Assembly: GCA_035248685.1 (NCBI GenBank)
Contig: DATFHF010000024.1
Location: forward strand, 60,943 to 124,942
Source: Jatrophihabitans_A sp035248685
GTDB taxonomy: Bacteria > Actinomycetota > Actinomycetes > Mycobacteriales > Jatrophihabitantaceae
DNA: 64,000 bases
Direction: 5' to 3'
Shown here: one piece after another, positions 1 to 8,311 of the stretch
Numbering within the stretch: position 1 is the first letter of the stretch
How the letters are laid out: each line of letters opens with the position of its first letter
Notes under the pieces: model-generated
What the model saw: the letters and a program-made list of their open reading frames with translations, nothing else
Told to the model about the DNA's origin: nothing
Database searches by the model: none
Translations under genes and position numbers: made by a program

Positions 1-276
1 GCCGTGATATCCGGGATCGAACAGATATCCCAGCAGATGCAGGCTGATCCGCTGGCCGTCGGCGGCGGTGTACGCGCAGGAGAACTCGGCGCCGCGGATC
101 AAGGTGAATTCGACGTCCAATTCGGCAACCGCCGCGCAGGCCTCGTCCCAGCCGCCGGTCGTGTCGTGATCGGTAATCGCCATAGTGCGCAGCCCCGCCG
201 CGACGGCGTTGGCCACCAACTCGGCCGGGCGGTCGGAACCGTCACTGGCCGTGCTATGGCAATGCAAGTCGATCAT
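1..276 (-). CDS. PHP-domain metal-dependent phosphoesterase (partial, C-terminus outside window)
   Basis: The 92 visible codons begin M-I-D-L-H-C-H-S-T-A-S-D-G-S and continue to A-I-T-D-H-D-T-T. HxH followed by TDHD is the N-terminal metal-binding signature of PHP phosphoesterases (the 3',5'-nucleotide phosphatase/TrpH group), which hydrolyse phosphoesters with two or three metal ions. The frame is open to the window edge, so the C-terminal two-thirds is missing. A GTG one codon upstream (position 279) is an alternative start. Family assignment is secure; the substrate is not deducible. Confidence 0.88.
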   Translation of the reverse strand, partial: MIDLHCHSTASDGSDRPAELVANAVAAGLRTMAITDHDTTGGWDEACAAVAELDVEFTLIRGAEFSCAYTAADGQRISLHLLGYLFDPGYHG

Positions 277-285
277 CACGACAGC

Positions 286-840
286 CTATGACCGGGGCAA
301 CGGCGTCGTCGGGTAGTCGTCCTCGTCGTCCCGGTTCCGGTGCGGCCGGGTGTTCACCGCCGAATACGGGCTGAACAGCAGCTTGGAGACGTCCTGATAG
401 AGCCGGTCCGGCGACGGCAGGAAGTTGATCTGGTTGAACGCTTGGTGCTGGCCGGCCGACTCGACGACGAAGGCGCCGTAGCCGAGCAGCCGGCCGGTGA
501 TGGATCGGCGGTAGGTCAGGTCGGTCACCTTCGTCAGCGGCATGATCGCCACCCGGCGTCTCAGCACGCCGTCGATGAGCAGCACCCGGCGGTCGGTGAT
601 CACGAATTCCTCGGTCTGCCAGGTCAACCAATGCCAGCCGGCCCAGGCGAGCGCGCCGAGCATGAGCGCGACCGCGATATCGGCCGTCGACTGCGAGTCG
701 CCGGTGTAGCTCAGCAGCCACAGGCCGACCACGAAGGCGAGTACGGCTAGCGAGCCGTTTCTGAGCATGCTTGCCCAATGCCGGCGGGTCACCACCACCG
801 GCGTCTCGGTGGGAATGAGGTACTTCTCAAGCTCGCGCAT
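286..840 (-). CDS. PH domain-containing membrane protein (bPH2/DUF304 type)
   Basis: 184 aa. An N-terminal cytosolic stretch is followed by two hydrophobic segments (about residues 28-45 and 55-72), then a bacterial PH-like domain with the typical WxxxEFVITDRRVLLIDG and LTKVTDLTYRRS motifs, and an acidic/proline-rich tail. Members are small membrane-associated proteins of unknown biochemical role. It lies just upstream of the PHP gene on the same strand (9-nt gap), so the two may be cotranscribed. The start ATG at 840 gives the expected family length. Confidence 0.8.
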   Translation of the reverse strand: MRELEKYLIPTETPVVVTRRHWASMLRNGSLAVLAFVVGLWLLSYTGDSQSTADIAVALMLGALAWAGWHWLTWQTEEFVITDRRVLLIDGVLRRRVAIMPLTKVTDLTYRRSITGRLLGYGAFVVESAGQHQAFNQINFLPSPDRLYQDVSKLLFSPYSAVNTRPHRNRDDEDDYPTTPLPRS

Positions 841-864
841 GGCACCCTCGCCGGTGCGGCACCG

Positions 865-1026
865 CTAGCCGCGGAAGCTATCGAGGAACCGCTGCAGACC
901 GGTGAAGATGTGTGCCAACGTGTGTTGGGTGTTCTTGATTATGGCGGCAGCGTCGTTCGGCGAGTTCATCATGTAGAAGATCACGAAGGCCACGACCAGC
1001 CAGAGGATGATCTTTCTGCCGGACAC
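865..1026 (-). CDS. small single-pass membrane protein, 53 aa
   Basis: This short ORF starts at GTG 1026, with a clear Shine-Dalgarno (GAGGAG) about 8 bases upstream. The product begins V-S-G-R-K followed by a 15-residue hydrophobic segment (IILWLVVAFVIFYMM), then an amphipathic tail (about residues 28-52). Third-position GC is high, as in neighbouring genes. It precedes the PH-domain gene by about 25 nt on the same strand, so it may be the first gene of a three-gene transcript. No function is recognised; similar short membrane proteins are common beside this PH-domain family. Confidence 0.6.
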   Translation of the reverse strand: MSGRKIILWLVVAFVIFYMMNSPNDAAAIIKNTQHTLAHIFTGLQRFLDSFRG

Positions 1027-1154
1027 GCGGTCTCCTCGTGGTTGCGGGCACTGTCGCCGCGCTCACGGCCCGCCCTGCCTACCGGTCGTTACATGTGTAC
1101 CGGAGCGTCCGGACCAACCGTGGGAGGCGCGCCTCCGGCGGACGGTGGCCGAAC

Positions 1155-1787
1155 TCAGGCACTGGGACGTAGTCGTTGATTCCACGTGGTGGCTTCCACC
1201 GCCGGTATATGGCGATGTCGGACGTCCGATACCGCGAGATCCTCCAGCACCGCGTAGCCGGCGTCTGCCGGGAAGCTGATCAACCAGAACCACACGCCAG
1301 CGGCCTCACCGGCATAGACGCTGCGGTCCGGGTCACTGTCGGACACCGGCCACAGCGGGACGGGATGTCCGCGCACCGAGATCTTGGCCGCCGGGCTGTC
1401 CGCGGTCGGCGGAGCGCTGGCGGCGGTGCGCGCGAGCGCCACTCCCCAGCCGATGCCGGGTTCCTCCGCCACGATGAGCCATTCGCCCTGGCCGCCGAGC
1501 GGTGCCGGGCCTCGGCATGCGACCGCCGTGGCACGCAGCCTGCTGCGCCCGTCGCCCACCGCCGCCAACCCGCTGAGCAGCCAGCCGGCCGGCATCGGGT
1601 CGGGTAGCCACAGCGGAACCTCGGCCCGGTCCCGGATGTGACTCATGGTTGCCCCGTCGAGACGCTCGAACACGGTCAGCGGCAGCGTCCGGCCGTGCAG
1701 TCCGCACCGCCAATCGCTGTCGTACGGGCTCGGGGCGACCAACTCCGCTCCGCACCGCGGGCACCACAGGGATCCCACGGTGATCAC
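1155..1787 (-). CDS. DUF6758 family protein with N-terminal zinc-ribbon-like motif
   Basis: About 210 aa. The N-terminus has CPRCG and a second Cys-containing segment (WRCGLHG), suggesting a small zinc ribbon. The rest is a conserved actinobacterial domain with no known activity, with repeated glycine/tryptophan motifs such as EEPGIGWGVALART and GVWFWLISFPADAGY. DUF6758 genes are often found near PHP-domain phosphoesterase genes in Actinobacteria, as here. I chose GTG 1787 because it places the CPRCG motif 9 residues from the N-terminus; GTG 1778 is an alternative. Frames extending to 2087 lack conserved content. Confidence 0.72.
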   Translation of the reverse strand: MITVGSLWCPRCGAELVAPSPYDSDWRCGLHGRTLPLTVFERLDGATMSHIRDRAEVPLWLPDPMPAGWLLSGLAAVGDGRSRLRATAVACRGPAPLGGQGEWLIVAEEPGIGWGVALARTAASAPPTADSPAAKISVRGHPVPLWPVSDSDPDRSVYAGEAAGVWFWLISFPADAGYAVLEDLAVSDVRHRHIPAVEATTWNQRLRPSA

Positions 1788-1884
1788 GGTGCCCCGATCG
1801 AGTACCGACGTCAATTTCAGCTGCTGCCCTGGTACGGCACTGCACCACCACCCCCCTGTGTTGCGATGCTGCGATGCTGAACCG

Positions 1885-2307
1885 GTGGACATTCCGGCCG
1901 CCGGTGCGATCGTCTTTGACAGCGCCGGGCGGCTGTTGCTCATCCGGCGGCTGAGACCCCCGGCCGTGGGTCGCTGGTCGGTGCCCGGCGGCAAGTGCCT
2001 ACCGGACGAGCCTGCCGCTGCGGCGTGCGTCCGTGAGTGCCTGGAAGAGACCGGGTTGCTGGTCCAGGTGCAGCGGCCCGCCGGCACCGTCCGGATACCA
2101 GCGCTCGGCGGCGATTACTTCCTGGTCGAGGACTTCGTGTGCAGCGTGGTCGGCGGCACCGCCCGGGCAGCCGACGACGCCGGTGAACTGCGCTGGGTCG
2201 GCCACGAGGAACTGCGCTGCCTGCCGTTGACCAGCGGCTTACTCCAAGCCCTGACCGACTGGAACCTGCTGCCTCGCCAGCTTCCGCCCGACGCCTGCTC
2301 AGGCTGA
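1885..2307 (+). CDS. NUDIX hydrolase
   Basis: 140 aa. The NUDIX box is complete: G-G-K-C-L-P-D-E, seven residues, then R-E-C-L-E-E-T-G-L, supplying the Mg-binding glutamates for pyrophosphohydrolysis of a nucleoside diphosphate-linked substrate. The PVGRWSVPGG segment before the box resembles MutT-type and ADP-ribose pyrophosphatase-type enzymes; the substrate cannot be fixed from sequence. Start GTG 1885 begins directly before the first beta strand (VDIPAAGAIVFD). Its 3' end overlaps the convergent MaoC gene by 9 nt. Confidence 0.85.
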   Translation: MDIPAAGAIVFDSAGRLLLIRRLRPPAVGRWSVPGGKCLPDEPAAAACVRECLEETGLLVQVQRPAGTVRIPALGGDYFLVEDFVCSVVGGTARAADDAGELRWVGHEELRCLPLTSGLLQALTDWNLLPRQLPPDACSG

Positions 2308-2814
2308 GTCGCTGTCGGCCCGGATCGGCCGTCCCGGTTGCTCGCCTCCGCGTCCTTGCAAGTAGTTCTGCTTCGGCACCATCACCTTGCGGCGAAAGAC
2401 GCATACCACGGTGCCGTCCTGTTTGTAGCCGGTGGTCTCGACATACACCACGCCACGATCGTCCTTCGACTTCGACTCCCATTTGTCCAGCACCAGGGTT
2501 TCTCCGTAGATAGTGTCGCCGTGGAATGTCGGAGCAACGTGCCGCAATGACTCGATCTCCAGGTTGGCAATGGCCTTGCCCGAGACGTCGGCGACCGACT
2601 GCCCGAGCAACACCGAATAGATCAGGTTCCCGACCACGACGTTCTTGCCGAACTGGGTGCTGGTCTCGGCGTAGTGCGCATCCAGGTGCAGCGGATGGTG
2701 GTTCATCGTGATGAGGCAGAACAGGTGGTCGTCCGCCTCGGTGATCGTCTTACCCGGCCAGTGCTGGTAGATCGCGCCGACCTCGAACTCCTCGTAGCTG
2801 CGACCGAACTGCAC
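2299..2814 (-). CDS. MaoC-like hot-dog dehydratase
   Basis: 171 aa. A single hot-dog fold with the MaoC hydratase motif: the D-H-L-F-C-L-I-T-M-N-H-H-P-L-H-L-D segment carries the catalytic Asp/His pair. Family members hydrate enoyl-CoA or mesaconyl-CoA-type substrates; the long TxxDxxLFCxxTxNxHPLHxD form resembles the mesaconyl-CoA hydratase/beta-methylmalyl-CoA dehydratase branch and its actinobacterial relatives. No partner acyl-CoA genes are adjacent, so the pathway is open. It is convergent with the NUDIX gene. Confidence 0.83.
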   Translation of the reverse strand: MQFGRSYEEFEVGAIYQHWPGKTITEADDHLFCLITMNHHPLHLDAHYAETSTQFGKNVVVGNLIYSVLLGQSVADVSGKAIANLEIESLRHVAPTFHGDTIYGETLVLDKWESKSKDDRGVVYVETTGYKQDGTVVCVFRRKVMVPKQNYLQGRGGEQPGRPIRADSDSA

Positions 2815-2935
2815 GGTGCACCTCTGCCTTCTGAATCACTGATGGGGTCGTCAGGGTTGCCGATAATGCTGCCGGATCACCGCTCGACCGGCATCCTGTG
2901 CCACCGGTGCGGTTCACCACATACCAGCGCGCTGA

Positions 2936-3550
2936 TCATCCGTCGTGGGATAGCTCCACCGAGTCACGCAGCAGGTCCGACAGCCTGGTGCAGTGATCGG
3001 TCCAGCGCTGGATCAGGGCGGCGCTGCCGTGCACCCGGGCCCAGGCGAGTTCGGTTGAGGTTGCCGGCAACACCCGCATGACCTGTATGTCGGCCATACC
3101 CGAACAGGCGATCGGCGGTAGCGGGCCGTCCACCAGGACACCGCCCACGCAGCGCGAGCCGGCGATGATCGCCTCGCCCAACTGCAAGCGACCACCGGGT
3201 TCATAGACCACTCCCTCCACCGCCGGGGCAGCGGCCAGCACCGCCAGTCGTCGCCACAGCTCATCCGGTCTGCCAACCGCGCTGATCAGCAGTTCGGCCC
3301 TGGGCGCGGCATGGTCGTCGGCCGATAGCTGGGACGGATCTGTCATCGGGTAGCGGCACATACCCAGGCTGAGATAGTGCGTGAGCGGTTGCGCCTGGCC
3401 TGCCTGCGGTTCCGGTTCGCTGAACCGCAGCACCGTTATCGATTGAACGCCCAGGAAGGACACCGACGCCCGCGCCGGGGTAAGCCCAAAGTGTCGGTGG
3501 TAGGCCGCCTCGACAGCGTCGAGCAAGCCGGCGAGATCAGCATCCACCAC
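2936..3550 (-). CDS. suppressor-of-fused (SUFU) domain protein
   Basis: About 204 aa. The conserved bacterial SUFU pattern is present: LTHYLSLGMCRYPM, PRAELLISA, LWRRLAVLAAAPAVEGVVYEPG, and the C-terminal LPATSTELAWARVHG. SUFU domains in bacteria occur both as immunity proteins in polymorphic toxin systems and as stand-alone actinobacterial proteins. The gene lies 37 nt downstream of the WXG100 gene on the same strand, which favours a link to type VII secretion. I prefer GTG 3550; the longer frame to ATG 3631 would overlap the WXG100 coding region by 44 nt and add a basic, non-conserved stretch. Confidence 0.72.
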   Translation of the reverse strand: MVDADLAGLLDAVEAAYHRHFGLTPARASVSFLGVQSITVLRFSEPEPQAGQAQPLTHYLSLGMCRYPMTDPSQLSADDHAAPRAELLISAVGRPDELWRRLAVLAAAPAVEGVVYEPGGRLQLGEAIIAGSRCVGGVLVDGPLPPIACSGMADIQVMRVLPATSTELAWARVHGSAALIQRWTDHCTRLSDLLRDSVELSHDG

Positions 3551-3587
3551 ACCGACGTTACCCAGCCGGGGCGGGTACCGCGCCAGA

Positions 3588-3887
3588 TCACCTTCGGAAC
3601 GACGCCGCGATCTGTTGCTCCACCGAGGCATAACTCTGCCCGGCCTGACTGAGCAGCCGGCCGATGCCGTCCAGCGCCGCGGTCAAGCCCTGAGCGTTGC
3701 TGTCGAACTGCTCGTAGAGCTGGGTGAATTGACTTGCCGCGGCACCTGACCAGTCCGCACCGAACAGTGGCGTGAGCTGACTCTTCAACGCGCCGTGCTG
3801 CCCACGCACATCGTTCGCCGTTCGGTTACAAGTGCCACCGAGGCTGGTCAGCTGCTGCGGTGACACCTTGAATCCGGCCATATCCAT
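3588..3887 (-). CDS. WXG100 family type VII secretion substrate (EsxA/EsxB-like)
   Basis: 99 aa, the standard length for this helical-hairpin family. W46-S47-G48 is the WXG turn. The C-terminal end has Y86-A-S-V-E90, matching the YxxxD/E signal read by the EccC ATPase. The start ATG 3887 has a GAAAGGG ribosome-binding site. It is divergent from the EccC-like gene (170 nt between likely starts) and precedes the SUFU gene on its own strand. A single WXG100 gene, rather than an esxA/esxB pair, is visible, so it may form a homodimer or pair with a protein encoded elsewhere. Confidence 0.88.
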   Translation of the reverse strand: MDMAGFKVSPQQLTSLGGTCNRTANDVRGQHGALKSQLTPLFGADWSGAAASQFTQLYEQFDSNAQGLTAALDGIGRLLSQAGQSYASVEQQIAASFRR

Positions 3888-3967
3888 TGCCCTTTCTCGA
3901 TCAGTCGGGATGACTGTCCGGCAACGATATGGCGATCGGCCGGTCGAACAACCGCTCCGACCAGATC

Positions 3968-4006
3968 TGTGGACAACTCCCGACACGGCCCCGGGGGTTA
4001 TCCACA
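3968..4006. promoter_or_regulatory. two DnaA-box-like 9-mers in inverted orientation between the WXG100 and FHA/EccC-like genes
   Basis: TGTGGACAA at 3968-3976 is the reverse complement of TTGTCCACA, the actinobacterial DnaA-box consensus. TTATCCACA at 3998-4006 is a perfect classical DnaA box. Both lie in the divergent promoter region. No replication genes are nearby, so this is not oriC; transcriptional control by DnaA, or chance, are the options. Confidence 0.4.
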
Positions 4007-4056
4007 GATTGCGGCGCAGCCAGCTTTTCGCGGCACCGCTGCCCGACACTGAACCG

Positions 4057-5547
4057 GTGCTGGTGAAGCTGAGCGTTGCCGCCGACCGGACCGCAGAGCC
4101 GGTCGATCTAGCTGTGTCTGCCGACCAAAACTGCACTGTCGCCGACCTCCGACCGGCGCTGGCCGAGCTGTTCGAACAGCCACCCGACACGGCGATCTGC
4201 CATGAGGGCAGGCCGTTATCGGATCACCTACGGATGGGCGATCCGGGGCTGCGATCGGGTTGCCTGCTAACACTCGGGCCGTCCGGCGGCAGGATCGATG
4301 TCGACACCTCGGTCCTGCAACTACGAGTGCTGTCGGGACCGGACTGCGGCCAGATCCTGCCGCTGCGTCGAGGCAGCCAGGTCATCGGCAGGAATCCCGC
4401 ACCCGGCCTGCGAATCGCCGACCCCGATCTTTCCCGCCGACATGCCGAACTAGACGTGGACATGCACGCGGCGGTGATCCGGGATCTCGGATCCACCAAC
4501 GGCACCACGGTGGATGGCGTACCCGTGGGTCCGGATTCGCTGCCGGTCCGGTTGGGTTCCCAGATCAGGGTGGGTAGCTCGGTGCTAGCGGTCGTCGGCA
4601 ACAGCGAGCCTCCGGCGGCCGTCAAATCCACCGATCAGGCTGACGTACTGGTGTATCGCCCACCCAAGGTAGTAGAGCCTCCGCCGCCGGAATCCGTGCA
4701 GTTTCCGGCGCCGATGGATGCCGGTGCCCGGCCGAGAATGCACTGGCTAACAGCTCTGATCCCGGCGGTCGCATCGGTGCTGTTGGCAGTCGTGATGCGC
4801 TCGCCACAGTTCCTGGCCTTCGCCTTGCTCAGCCCACTTGCCGTCTTCGCGTCAGCGGCATCGGACCGTCGGAACTGGCGGCGCGGAGTGCGTACCCGGC
4901 GGCGAGCGCACGCCGAGGCAGAGCAGGCGGCGCAGGTCCGTCTGGACACACTGCTGGGTTGCGAGGCCGATCGGCGGCATCGTCGCTTTCCCGATGCGGC
5001 AACGGTCATGCAGGCGGCGACCCTCCCGGATTGCCGGCTGTGGGAGCGGCGAAGGACGGATGTCGAGTTCCTGCAGCTGCGACTGGGATTAGCCGATCAG
5101 CCCGCCGAACTCGCCGTCGTGCGAGACGGCGCCCCGGTCACCGCCCCGCAGCTCTCGTCGGTGCCGGCGACCGTATCGTTGGCCAGTCATCCACTGGGAA
5201 TCGCCGGCCCGATTGACTTGGCTCGAGCGAGTGCACGATGGCTGGTGGGCCAGCTCCTCGCGCTGCACTCTCCGATCGACGTGCAGCTGTTCGCGCTGCT
5301 GGACGGCTCAGATGAGGACTGGCACTGGCTGCGGTGGCCGGCCACCAGCGTGCGTAGGCTCGCCGTCAGCCCGCCGGAGTGGCAGAGCGGGTTGAACGAG
5401 CTCAACCGCCTGCTCTGCGAGCGGCTGGCCGGGGCGGCGTCGAACAGTCCGCGTTGGGCCGGGCAGTGGATCGTGGTGTTGATCGACCCGGCCGGCAGCG
5501 CTGTGGAGTTGACCGGACTTCGTGCGCTGCTGGAGACCGGCTCGTAG
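4057..5547 (+). CDS. N-terminal half of an FHA-domain EccC/FtsK-like type VII secretion protein, ended by an in-frame TAG
   Basis: From GTG 4057: a ubiquitin-like N-terminal region (residues 1-75), an FHA phosphopeptide-binding domain (GRN at 111-113, SRRH at 126-129, STNGT at 146-150), two adjacent membrane segments (about 228-265), then the start of a cytosolic FtsK/SpoIIIE-type region. The frame ends at TAG 5545-5547, but the same frame continues with sense codons that keep the family pattern (VGITAIC, then the ATPase domains). In homologues this is one protein of about 1400 aa. The start is uncertain: ATG 3910 in the same frame would add 49 residues. Either the gene is inactivated, or the TAG is read through, or it is a sequencing error. 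Confidence 0.72.
   Translation: MLVKLSVAADRTAEPVDLAVSADQNCTVADLRPALAELFEQPPDTAICHEGRPLSDHLRMGDPGLRSGCLLTLGPSGGRIDVDTSVLQLRVLSGPDCGQILPLRRGSQVIGRNPAPGLRIADPDLSRRHAELDVDMHAAVIRDLGSTNGTTVDGVPVGPDSLPVRLGSQIRVGSSVLAVVGNSEPPAAVKSTDQADVLVYRPPKVVEPPPPESVQFPAPMDAGARPRMHWLTALIPAVASVLLAVVMRSPQFLAFALLSPLAVFASAASDRRNWRRGVRTRRRAHAEAEQAAQVRLDTLLGCEADRRHRRFPDAATVMQAATLPDCRLWERRRTDVEFLQLRLGLADQPAELAVVRDGAPVTAPQLSSVPATVSLASHPLGIAGPIDLARASARWLVGQLLALHSPIDVQLFALLDGSDEDWHWLRWPATSVRRLAVSPPEWQSGLNELNRLLCERLAGAASNSPRWAGQWIVVLIDPAGSAVELTGLRALLETGS
5545..5547 (+). other. in-frame amber codon splitting the EccC-like gene
   Basis: The codons are LETGS-TAG-VGITAICVGD. Upstream and downstream segments lie in the same frame with no further stop until 8268, so no frameshift is needed, only a single nonsense codon. 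The flank CTCGTAGGTAGGG contains a GTAG duplication, a plausible place for a replication or base-calling slip, although a substitution fits the kept frame better. Confidence 0.85.
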
Positions 5548-5586
5548 GTAGGGATAACTGCGATCTGCGTCGGCGACAACAGTCGG

Positions 5587-8268
5587 GTGCTACCTGCCGG
5601 CTGTCGAGCCACCGCCTGTATCGCTGGTGATGCCGGCAGCCAGTTGGTTATCAATAACCCGCAGCTGGCTCCGCTGCTTGCCGGCGTCGAGGGCGTGTCG
5701 ATCGAATGGGCAGACCGGTTGGCGCGGCGGCTGGCGCCGTTGCGTGACGCCGATACCGAATCCGGGAGCCGATTGCCGCTCCGGCTCGGCCTGACCGGAC
5801 TGCTCGGACTGGCACAGATCGGTCCAGCCGCGATTCAACAGCGATGGGCGAGCCGGTGCGGCAGGCCGGCCACACCGGTCGGGGTCGCCGCCAGCGGGCC
5901 CTTCGAACTAGATCTGGTCCGGGATGGCCCGCACCTGCTGATTGCCGGTACCACCGGATCCGGCAAGTCCGAACTGCTGCGCACGCTGGTGGCCGGCCTG
6001 GCCGCCAGCAACGCCCCCGATGAGCTGTCATTCGTGCTGATCGACTACAAGGGCGGTGCCGCGTTCGCCGAATGTGCCCAGCTCCCCCACACCCTCGGCG
6101 TCGTCACCGACCTCGACGGCTATCTCACCCGTAGGGCGCTGACGTCGCTGGATGCTGAACTGCGCCGGCGGGAGGCGGCCTTCGCCCGTGCCGAAGTGGC
6201 CGACCTGGAGTCCTACCGGGTGACGTCCGAAGGTGGCCGGTATCCGCTTACCCGGCTGGTGCTGGTCATCGACGAATTCGCCTCGCTGGCCGAGGAGTTG
6301 CCGGACTTCCTGACCGGCATGCTGGGCATCGCCCAACGTGGCCGGTCGCTCGGAGTACATCTGGTCCTGGCTACCCAACGGCCGGCGGGCGCGGTATCCC
6401 TCGATGTCAAGGCCAATATGTCCTTGCGCATCGCACTGCGGATGACCGATGCCGCTGAATCCGGTGATGTCATCGACGATGCGGCGGCCAGCCGAATCCC
6501 ACGCGACCGGCCCGGTCGGGCACTGGCCAGGCTGAGCGCCGGTGAACTCGTGGAATTCCAGACGGCGCTGGTCGGCATGCCGGTCGGCGACACCGACCAA
6601 CTGCTCACGCCGCTGGACCGGTGGAACCGGCTGCCTGCGCCGCCGGAGCCGGCACATCCGGCCCGCAGCGAATTGCAGCTGCTCACCACTGCGATCAGGC
6701 AGGCGGCGATCTCCGCGGACGTGCATCGGATCCGGGCGCCGTGGCTGGCGCCGCTTCCGGCGCGGCTTACCGTCGATCAGCTGGATCCGATGCCGAACCA
6801 CCCTTACCTGGTGGGGTTCGGATTGACCGACGACCCGGCCCGCCAGCGGCAGCAGGTAGCGGCAGTCGATCTGTCCGTCGGTGGCTCGTGGGGTTTCATC
6901 GGTGGTTCGCGCTCAGGACGCAGTAGCGCGCTACGCACCATCATCGGCCAGTCGGTTCGCCGACTGACCAGCGAGCAGTTGAACCTGTACCTGCTCGACT
7001 GCACCGGACGGGGCTTCCTGGCCCTGCGCGGCTTGCCGCACTGCGGTGCGGTGCTGGAACGAGACGATCCCGCCACCGTCGCGCGGCTGATCAGCCGGCT
7101 GCTCACCGAGGTAGCCGACCGGCAGCGGACCTTCGCCGAGCTGGGCGCCGGCACGCTGGCTGAAGCGATCCGGCTGGGCGCGCGATTGCCGGCGATACTG
7201 CTAGCCGTCGACGGATGGGAGGGCCTGACCGCGCTCAGCGAGGATCACGATGCCGGTTGCACCGTCGACGGTCTACTGCAACTGCTGCGAGACGGCCCAG
7301 CGGTCGGCCTCACGGTACTGGTTACCGGTGATCGGGCCACGCTCGGCGCGCGCCTGGGATCGGTACTCAATCGCAAGCTGATACTGCCCCTGATCGAGCG
7401 ATCCGATTACGCGGTGGCCGGCATCAGTCCCAGCGCACTGCCCGGCACGCTGCGGCCGGGCCTGGCGATCTCGACCGAGGACGGCCTGCACACCCAGCTT
7501 GCCCTGCTGGTCTCGGATACCTCGGCCATTGCCCAGTTTGAATCCATCCAGCGGGCCGCTCTTGCGGAGGTGGACGCAGCAACCGAGCCCCGGATCGTGA
7601 TCCGCAACCTGCCGGACCGGGTCGAGTGGGCGGACCTCCGCGCTGCCCGGTCGGTACCAGCGGGGCATTGCCTGCTCGGCGTCGGCGGCGACGATGCCTC
7701 CCCGGTCTCCTGCGAACTCTTCGAGCGGTACAGCAGGTTCCTGATCACCGGCCCGGCACGATCCGGCCGTAGCACCGCGACGAACCTGATCGCCCAGCAG
7801 GCGCAGTCGGCCGGTTACCTGGTATTGGTGGCAGCCCCGCCCAGGTCGCCGTTGGCGGACTGGGGCCGGACGCATGCTCGTTGGGTACTCGGCCCGGACG
7901 ACCAGGTGGAACCGGATGACCTTACCCGTTCGCTGCACGCATTGGACGTCATTGTGGTAGACGATGCCGAGCAGTTCACCGATAGCAAGATGGGCGAATA
8001 CCTGTTGAACCTGGTGGTCCGGCATCCGGCAGCGGTTATCGCTTCGGTCCGCAGCGACGATTTGTTGGTGAGCTTCCGGGGCATCGGGGTGGAGCTGAGA
8101 CGGCACCGCAACGGCCTACTGCTACATCCCACCGCAGCCGACGGCGAACTGCTAGGCATACGTCTGGGATCGCATCGAATGTCACCGATTCCCGGTCGCG
8201 GGCTGCTGGTGACCGACGACGTTCGCCGGAACAGACCCGCCGGCCTACCGGTGCAGCTGGCGCTATGA
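5587..8268 (+). CDS. C-terminal half of the EccC/FtsK-like protein: three ATPase modules
   Basis: Counting from GTG 5587, three P-loop modules appear: an intact first site (GTTGSGKS at residues 121-128, with the Walker B strand LVLVIDEF), a second with a degenerate Walker A (GGSRSGRSS near 439), and a third (GPARSGRST near 722, with VVDDAEQF). One competent and two degenerate ATPases is the EccC arrangement; the later modules bind substrate signal sequences such as YxxxD/E. No Shine-Dalgarno is visible before 5587, which argues that this half is not normally translated alone and belongs to the gene starting near 4057. It ends shortly before the convergent DUF6912 gene. Confidence 0.78.
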   Translation: MLPAGCRATACIAGDAGSQLVINNPQLAPLLAGVEGVSIEWADRLARRLAPLRDADTESGSRLPLRLGLTGLLGLAQIGPAAIQQRWASRCGRPATPVGVAASGPFELDLVRDGPHLLIAGTTGSGKSELLRTLVAGLAASNAPDELSFVLIDYKGGAAFAECAQLPHTLGVVTDLDGYLTRRALTSLDAELRRREAAFARAEVADLESYRVTSEGGRYPLTRLVLVIDEFASLAEELPDFLTGMLGIAQRGRSLGVHLVLATQRPAGAVSLDVKANMSLRIALRMTDAAESGDVIDDAAASRIPRDRPGRALARLSAGELVEFQTALVGMPVGDTDQLLTPLDRWNRLPAPPEPAHPARSELQLLTTAIRQAAISADVHRIRAPWLAPLPARLTVDQLDPMPNHPYLVGFGLTDDPARQRQQVAAVDLSVGGSWGFIGGSRSGRSSALRTIIGQSVRRLTSEQLNLYLLDCTGRGFLALRGLPHCGAVLERDDPATVARLISRLLTEVADRQRTFAELGAGTLAEAIRLGARLPAILLAVDGWEGLTALSEDHDAGCTVDGLLQLLRDGPAVGLTVLVTGDRATLGARLGSVLNRKLILPLIERSDYAVAGISPSALPGTLRPGLAISTEDGLHTQLALLVSDTSAIAQFESIQRAALAEVDAATEPRIVIRNLPDRVEWADLRAARSVPAGHCLLGVGGDDASPVSCELFERYSRFLITGPARSGRSTATNLIAQQAQSAGYLVLVAAPPRSPLADWGRTHARWVLGPDDQVEPDDLTRSLHALDVIVVDDAEQFTDSKMGEYLLNLVVRHPAAVIASVRSDDLLVSFRGIGVELRRHRNGLLLHPTAADGELLGIRLGSHRMSPIPGRGLLVTDDVRRNRPAGLPVQLAL

Positions 8269-8311
8269 CGGCTGCATTACGACACCGGCGCCATGAGCTC
8301 CGATGGTCCGA

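Noticed and set aside
3968..4006. origin of replication
   Set aside because: Only two DnaA-box-like sites, no dnaA, dnaN or AT-rich unwinding element, so they were kept as possible regulatory sites only.
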